DNA of 13,388 bases from the NCBI GenBank assembly GCA_934230965.1, contig CAKQFW010000037.1, positions 1-13,388 on the forward strand, written 5' to 3'. The first letter of the stretch is position 1. Each line of letters starts with the position of its first letter. Below the pieces are notes generated by a model that saw only the letters and a program-made list of their open reading frames with translations, had not been told where the DNA came from and did no database searches. The translations under genes and the position numbers were made by a program. Shown here in pieces: positions 4,873 to 10,435 of the stretch. The DNA comes from an uncultured Prevotella sp. GTDB taxonomy: Bacteria > Bacteroidota > Bacteroidia > Bacteroidales > Bacteroidaceae.

Positions 4873-7341
4873 TTATTTTACAACCACCTTAAACACTTGA
4901 ACGTGGCCCGTGGCCGTATCAGTGAGGCGCACAATATTCAAGCCACAGGTGTCAAGATTTACCTGTCCTTTACCGCTCACGGCCTTCAACGTTTTGAGAC
5001 AACGACCAGTAGTGTCATATACCTGTATGTGCGCGGTAGAGCCTGCTGTGTCGTAGCTGATGGCCTGCTGGCCACCCTCTACCTTCCACGCTGCCAGAGC
5101 CTCTGCACCAGTGATGGAGGCCGAGATATTAGGATTTAGCACATAGGCTTTCAGCATACGCATATTGACAGGACCATCGCTAAACATAGAAGCTTTCACA
5201 CCATTAACATCGGTAGGAAAGACGCGCACCGAAGCAGCATAAGAGTCGTTTACAAAGATGTCGATAAACGAGTGGTCAACATACACAGTGAGCTTTGCCG
5301 TTTGTCCCTCATTTAGCTTCTTTGGTAATTGTGCGGTGTATACGCCACCAAATGTTCCGTCTTGCACAATGCGGTCAATATTACTAAGGTCGAGGTCAAT
5401 GGAATTGGCCGATGGCGAATAGGTAATGCGTACCTTGCGATTGCCGTTGCCTAAAACGGTAAAGCCCACAGCACTCTTACCCACGGTAAACTCGGCACGC
5501 AGTTCTAATGCACGACCTTCAACAGGCGACAAATCTTCTTCGCCATTCAGCGTAAAGGCATCACGAGTAACAGCCGTTGACGAGCGCATGCCTACCAAGC
5601 CACTGAATGGTTTTTGAAGTAACGTGCCATTTGCCGAAAGGCTTATCTCGCGCGGCAAACTAAAGGCGTGCGAATAGCCCAATTTATAGGTTTCGTTCAT
5701 GCCCAACTTATCGGGCACCACGCCCAGCATAAGGGTCTTACCATCGTGTTCAAAGATAGTGGGCGACAAGAGACCGTATCCATCGCGCGAGAAGCCATCA
5801 AACTCTATCGTCTTAGGTGCGATATTGTCGGGTGTGAACGTGCCATCGGCATTAATAGAACCTATCCAGTAAAGGGTGCGTGTGCCCTTGTCGGTAGAAA
5901 GCGGTGTGCAGGTAAACATCCACTTGTTGCCAAAGCGGGTAACGTTAGGCATCTCCCAGTAGTTGCCATCGCGCCCAGCCACCTGCCCCTGGAAGAACAG
6001 CTTGCCATCGTTTGACCATGTGCGCGAACCCTTGTCGTAGACGTGCAACGTAGCGCAGCCCACACCATTTTTGGTGCAACCCACAATCATATAATAATTG
6101 TCGTTGTTTTTGAACACGAAACAATCGCGGAAGTCGCCACCCATACCCGACGGACAGCCATTGATAACGGGATTGTTATTAACCTTGTTCCATGAGCGCA
6201 ATTGGTCATCGGCAGGTACAGCCTGTGATATCATGGCATGGCCATAGTCTACTCCGGTATAGAAAATATTGGGCTTGCCACCCGTGAGCACATCGTCGGT
6301 GAAGACACAGCCCGACCAGCAACCCTTCTGGTCATACCACGTAACATCATCGCCAGGGCTGATGGCCGTAGGCATTTCTTTCCAGTCGTACAGATTATCG
6401 CTCACAATATGTCCCCAATGCATATGGGTGAGTTGTAAGCCATTAGGATTCTTTTGGAAAAACACGTGATACTGGCCATTATAGTAAACGGCTCCGTGCG
6501 ACTCGTTGGTCCAGTTGCCCGAAGGCATGCCATGAAAAGCTGGGCGGCAGATGTCGGCAGCATAGCGGCTGGCCGAATAGAAGAGGTTAGGAGCGTCGTT
6601 GCACGTTTCGTTTACCACATCTGTGCGCACACCCTCGTAAACATCAAAGTCGTCGATAAGGCCATTAAAGGTATTGAGATGGCACATATCGTCTTTCAAC
6701 AGAACATACGATTTACCTACAAACAGCTCGTTAGCGGTAGAGGTAAACGAGTTGCCACACTTCACCGAACCCATCTCTACGCCGTTGTTATACAGAGTAG
6801 CCCGTTTGGTCTGTCCGTCAATGACAGCTACAAGGTGGTTCCACTGATAACGTTTCAGCTTTTCAGTCGCCTTGATATTAAGCTGAAAGCCATTGCTAAA
6901 ACAGGTAAACTGATAAGAGCCACGCGAGCCAAGCTGAAAGGCAAAGCCTTTTCCATTGGTGTTATCGGGCTGGTTATTGTCGTTAATGCGCATCGACCCT
7001 ACCATGGTGGTAAACCACTCGCCATTTTCGTCAAGGCGCATGAGGGGATAACTCTCTGGTGCCACCCACAGCGAGAAGGTGAGCTGATTTTTTCCGTTAA
7101 GCGTAGACAGATTGATTAACCCGTTGGCATACGACGAATAGCCATCAAGGCGCCAAGCCTCTCCTTTCACTCCAGCCACGTTATAAGGCGAGAGTGCTGT
7201 GTTTACAGCAAGCGTGCGTCCTGAAACAGTTTCTTTCAGCGAGCCATTACTTGGTGTCATTGGTAAACTTACCATTTGCGCTGATAGGGTCATTGGAACA
7301 ATCAGTGCAAGTGTAGAAAGAAATGATTTAAAATGTAACAT
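4873..7341 (-). CDS. LamG-GH32 protein with T9SS C-terminal sorting domain; altered nucleophile
   Basis: An 822-residue secreted protein. Residues 1-21 are a signal peptide (cleavage after LSA) with no lipobox. Residues about 30-240 form a LamG/concanavalin-like carbohydrate-binding domain. A GH32 propeller spans about 265-585, followed by a GH32-type beta-sandwich (about 590-735, with SFIDIFVND). Residues about 740-822 resemble a T9SS type A sorting tail (VYDTTGRCLKTL, then LNIVRLTD, ending FKVVVK), suggesting export through the outer membrane and surface attachment or release. The catalytic motifs are divergent: WTNESHG at 277-283 replaces WMNDPNG, putting Glu280 at the nucleophile position; FRDC at 404-407 replaces FRDP but keeps Asp406; YWEMPN at 461-466 replaces WECPD but keeps Glu463. 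It could be a fructan hydrolase with shifted geometry, a different specificity, or a binding protein. An intrinsic terminator separates it from the upstream DUF4960 gene, so it probably has its own promoter in 7342-7450. Confidence 0.9.
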   Translation of the reverse strand: MLHFKSFLSTLALIVPMTLSAQMVSLPMTPSNGSLKETVSGRTLAVNTALSPYNVAGVKGEAWRLDGYSSYANGLINLSTLNGKNQLTFSLWVAPESYPLMRLDENGEWFTTMVGSMRINDNNQPDNTNGKGFAFQLGSRGSYQFTCFSNGFQLNIKATEKLKRYQWNHLVAVIDGQTKRATLYNNGVEMGSVKCGNSFTSTANELFVGKSYVLLKDDMCHLNTFNGLIDDFDVYEGVRTDVVNETCNDAPNLFYSASRYAADICRPAFHGMPSGNWTNESHGAVYYNGQYHVFFQKNPNGLQLTHMHWGHIVSDNLYDWKEMPTAISPGDDVTWYDQKGCWSGCVFTDDVLTGGKPNIFYTGVDYGHAMISQAVPADDQLRSWNKVNNNPVINGCPSGMGGDFRDCFVFKNNDNYYMIVGCTKNGVGCATLHVYDKGSRTWSNDGKLFFQGQVAGRDGNYWEMPNVTRFGNKWMFTCTPLSTDKGTRTLYWIGSINADGTFTPDNIAPKTIEFDGFSRDGYGLLSPTIFEHDGKTLMLGVVPDKLGMNETYKLGYSHAFSLPREISLSANGTLLQKPFSGLVGMRSSTAVTRDAFTLNGEEDLSPVEGRALELRAEFTVGKSAVGFTVLGNGNRKVRITYSPSANSIDLDLSNIDRIVQDGTFGGVYTAQLPKKLNEGQTAKLTVYVDHSFIDIFVNDSYAASVRVFPTDVNGVKASMFSDGPVNMRMLKAYVLNPNISASITGAEALAAWKVEGGQQAISYDTAGSTAHIQVYDTTGRCLKTLKAVSGKGQVNLDTCGLNIVRLTDTATGHVQVFKVVVK

Positions 7342-7376
7342 GAATATAAAATCTGTATTATATATAAACCAAAAAG

Positions 7377-7431
7377 AGGAAAATGTTCTTTTTCTGAGTT
7401 TCTATATACAGAGAACGCAAAACATTTTCCT
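7377..7431. promoter_or_regulatory. Inverted repeat in the leader of the LamG-GH32 gene
   Basis: AGGAAAATGTT (7377-7387) and AACATTTTCCT (7421-7431) are perfect 11-bp inverted repeats separated by 33 bp, located 36-90 bp upstream of the minus-strand start at 7341. This is where the promoter and 5' leader should be, given the terminator just upstream. It could be a two-site operator or a leader hairpin. I do not see a clear TAnnTTTG/TTG promoter pair, so the regulatory role is inference. Confidence 0.4.
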
Positions 7432-7451
7432 TTATTGCATTGTTATGGATT

Positions 7452-7490
7452 GAATAAAAGCAACCGTAAGGAAACGATCCTTACAGTTGC
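7452..7490 (-). terminator. Intrinsic terminator of the SusC-SusD-DUF4960 operon
   Basis: Read on the minus strand, GCAAC (7490-7486), a mismatch, GTAAGGA (7484-7478), a 5-nt loop, TCCTTAC (7472-7466), a mismatch and GTTGC (7464-7460) form a 12-bp stem with one mismatch, followed at once by TTTTATTC. This is a standard Rho-independent layout, 38 bp past the DUF4960 stop codon. It implies that the downstream LamG-GH32 gene is transcribed separately or by partial read-through. Confidence 0.8.
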
Positions 7491-7527
7491 CATTATCATC
7501 TTGTTACAAGTGAAGTGACGAAACGCA

Positions 7528-8724
7528 TTAATAGTCGGTCTGTGCAGCAAGATAGTCGATACTATTCTTGGTCAACAGCTCGATATTCGACTGATACTGG
7601 TTGGTGGCAGAGTTCTGGTTAAACTCGTAAGCGCTCAAGCCAATGCACAGCACACTACCTTTGAAGGTGTCGGTGGGTTTAAACTCGATAATGCCACCAC
7701 AACAATAGTCGGTTACATGTCCCCAGGTAGAAAGCACTGTTGACGAAGTCTTTGCCTCAAAAGCAGCAACTACGTTGGGGCCATCAGCGGGGCGGAAGCC
7801 ATACGAGTTGAGGTCCCACATACAGTTGTGGTCTTCGCGCATACCAGGACCTTCAAGCGGGAACGACTCGTGGTCGTAACCATTCACAGGATCGTTAGCA
7901 GGCAGCACTTCAAGACCCGCAAAAATGGCATGTGAACGATGGTCATACTTTGGGTCGCAGTTTGAACCTATAATGGCATTGGTGGTCCAGATATCGGTGC
8001 CCATGCCACCCTCGCCTGATGAAAAGAGGCCAGGAGCATACTTGCTCTCAATACGACCCAGAGCGGTGATAAGCTGCGTAGCGTGCTTGGTGAGCAACAG
8101 GTTGCCACCAGCCTTAACATAGGTTGTAATTTTCTCAACCACATCTGAGGCAATAACTGCTGAAGGCAAGTTTCTTACACCAGCGTTGATGCCTACGCGG
8201 TCAATCTGTATCCACAGTGCTGCATACTTCTTAATATCGAGAGCGGGAAGTGTTGACGGGGTAAACACGTCGCCATCAGCGCCATAGGTAGAGACGAACC
8301 AAGTTTTAGCGGCCAACTCGTCGTCATCAAGCTCGCTATCATTCTCTGAAGGCAACAGCATAGCCACCTTTAATCCTGCCAGCGGACCTACCTTTGCCGA
8401 CTCGCCCTCTGACACGTTTCCGTTTTCATAAAGGGCCTTTACGGTGTACATAAGGTCGGTGTTAGCAGGCTGGCGCTTAGCCACAAAGCTGCTTTCAAGG
8501 CCCAACTGCTCAAGCAGAATGTTGTTACGATAAATGTTTACACCCGCAAGCCCTGTGGCTGTGGGCATGGTCCAATTAAGAGTTACGGTGCGGCCGTCGA
8601 CTGAAGCACTGAGATTGCTCACCTTGGCCGACTGTACAGCCTGAGGAATGTCAACGTCTGAACAAGCAGCGAGACCCAGCAAAGCCACCGCGCCCATCAT
8701 CAGATTGAATATATACTTTTTCAT
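7528..8724 (-). CDS. DUF4960-family surface lipoprotein (SusE-position fructan-binding protein)
   Basis: A 398-residue predicted lipoprotein. The N-terminus MKKYIFNLMMGAVALLGLAAC has a lipobox with acylated Cys21, followed by SDVD; acidic residues soon after the Cys are typical of Bacteroidota surface lipoproteins. Residues about 30-113 look like a fibronectin type III/Ig-like domain (VSNLSASVDG, LNWTMP, GVNIYRNN). Residues about 114-398 match the DUF4960 type, a flavodoxin/glutamine-amidotransferase-like fold (LKVAMLLP, AGGNLLLTKHATQL), with no catalytic triad that I can identify. It lies 14 bp after the SusD-like gene and before a terminator, the position held by BT1761, the surface glycan-binding protein of the B. 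thetaiotaomicron levan locus. The likely role is holding levan or inulin at the cell surface for SusCD. Assignment to the family is from remembered similarity; ligand specificity is inferred from context. Confidence 0.82.
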   Translation of the reverse strand: MKKYIFNLMMGAVALLGLAACSDVDIPQAVQSAKVSNLSASVDGRTVTLNWTMPTATGLAGVNIYRNNILLEQLGLESSFVAKRQPANTDLMYTVKALYENGNVSEGESAKVGPLAGLKVAMLLPSENDSELDDDELAAKTWFVSTYGADGDVFTPSTLPALDIKKYAALWIQIDRVGINAGVRNLPSAVIASDVVEKITTYVKAGGNLLLTKHATQLITALGRIESKYAPGLFSSGEGGMGTDIWTTNAIIGSNCDPKYDHRSHAIFAGLEVLPANDPVNGYDHESFPLEGPGMREDHNCMWDLNSYGFRPADGPNVVAAFEAKTSSTVLSTWGHVTDYCCGGIIEFKPTDTFKGSVLCIGLSAYEFNQNSATNQYQSNIELLTKNSIDYLAAQTDY

Positions 8725-8738
8725 TGTTTACAGTTTAT

Positions 8739-10405
8739 TTATTTGTAAAGACCATTTGAATTGTTTACCTCCTGATACGGCACAGGAAGGAAGATTTCGT
8801 CTTCAGTAATTGAGTTGCCAGCATAATAGCTGTGATAACGTTGCTCGCTCTGCATATAGGCGTTGACCGTGGGTACCACCGTGTTCCAGCGTACGAGGTC
8901 GAACCAGCGGTTACCCTCCATAGCCAACTCTAAGCGACGCTCCATGCGCACAGCCTTGCGGGCATACTCTTGTGTCCAGCCAGCAGCAGGATATAAGCCC
9001 ACATTATAGTTAGCATTAAAGGGGTCGAGATCTTGCGGTGTATAGTCGCCATCAATGCTGCGCTGTGCCTTTGTGCGCACCTTGTTAATAAGGTTGCGTG
9101 CCTCGTCAAGTTGTTGGTTCTGCTCAATAAGAGCCTCGGCCTTCAGCAACACGATGTCAGCGTAACGAATAAGGCAGAAGTTAAGCGCCGAAGCACCCCA
9201 AGGCCAATCTTTTACCATTTCGGGCGATGAGGGGTCGATAAGACCTTTCTTTCCTGAATACTCGCCATACACATCAATAGCACGACACCACTTTTCGTTA
9301 TAGGTATGACCACGGAAAGGCATGCCAAGACGACCTACGGTAAAGTCGAGACGTGGATCAACATTGCCCTCATAGTTTCCATTACCACTCACCGTAGTTT
9401 TCACATAGTGTTCAGAACCATCAAGATAAGGCAGTCCGTTCTCGTCGGTAGCAAAGGCATCAACCAGGTTTTGGCTACCCAGGAAGAAGTCGTCGCCTGT
9501 GCCATAGTAGGCACCATCTGAATAAGTAGTGTTCAGCAGGTTCGACCAGTTGATGTGTGCATTGTTGTTAGCGGTAGAAAACTGAATAGCCATGATTGAC
9601 TCTTTCTGGTTATTAAACGCTATCTTCGACATGTCGCCATAATTGTTATAGAAGTCGTACTTGTGCGAATTAATAACATAGTCGGCATAGGTCACTACGT
9701 CGGCCCAGTCAGAGGTAAAGGCACACACCTTTGCCATCAATGCCGCAGCAACATACTTGCCGAAGCGTCCCACCTGTGCCTGTTCTTCAGGCAGCACAGC
9801 ATAGGCATCGGTGAGGTCGGCCTTTATAAACTGGAAAATCTGGTCACGCGAATACTCGTCGCAGCGTTTGCCATTAGGGTCTTCGTTCTCAGTAAAGTAA
9901 GGTATCTGCTTGAAGATACGAATGAGGTCGAAGTAGAAGTAAGCACGCAGCAGCTTCAGCTCGCCCAGATAGGTGTTTTATTGCCAATGTTGCTGTTTTC
10001 AATAGCGTTCATAGCTTTGTGCACACGCGAGATAGCATAATAGTTGTTACGCCACTTGTTTAACGCCACCTCGTTATCGCTTGTTACGTTCGACACCTCT
10101 AACTGGTGAATGTATTGTTCCATGGTAATGTCGCCACCACCCTTCAAGGCATCGTCAGAACGAACATCAAACACCCAGTTAGTGATAGGGCCAGCAAACG
10201 ACTCGTTATTGCCGAAGAAGTGAGCCTCAAGACCAGCATAAGCCGATGACATCAGGCCCTCGATAGAAGAGTCGTCAAGTTGCTCTTCTGTGAAGGTGCC
10301 CGTGGGCTTCAGGTCAAGGAAGTCGTTGCACGAGGTCATGGCCATTGTAGAGGCAGCCATAACGGTGGCAACTGCTATATGTTTGAAATTGATATATGTT
10401 TTCAT
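8739..10405 (-). pseudogene. SusD-like glycan-binding lipoprotein, frameshifted
   Basis: The SusD/RagB-family outer-membrane lipoprotein that caps the SusC-like channel and binds incoming glycan. The N-terminal part (start 10405) has a lipoprotein signal ending MTSC at Cys26 and the typical CNDFLDLKPTG. After Lys143 the frame runs into a TGA at 9956-9958. The next frame continues exactly where a SusD should (YLGELKLLRAYFYFDLIRIF) and goes on to TAA at 8739-8741. It includes RYADIVLLKAEALIE in a TPR-like helix, ERRLELAMEGNRWFDLVRW and the C-terminal LPVPYQEV motif. One extra A in the minus-strand A-run (T-run 9976-9979 on plus) would restore a 555-residue protein reading NKNTYLGEL. The downstream part has internal ATGs (for example 9797), but a protein starting there would lack the lipid anchor. 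This is either a true disruption or a one-base sequencing or assembly error. It sits 30 bp after the SusC stop and 14 bp before the DUF4960 gene. Confidence 0.9.
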
Positions 10406-10435
10406 TTCTTTGTCTTTAATTATAGTTGTGATAAA

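Noticed and set aside
4699..5139. Plus-strand open frames of 146 aa (4699-5139) and 61 aa (4599-4784) over the convergent gap
   Set aside because: They run through hairpins and antisense to the end of the LamG-GH32 gene, have low-complexity Leu/Cys/Tyr-rich translations caused by G/T-rich repeats, and show no recognisable domain.
9798..9955. Two separate genes in place of one broken SusD
   Set aside because: The two reading frames join within the family-conserved region with no loss of motif; a single base restores a normal-length SusD.
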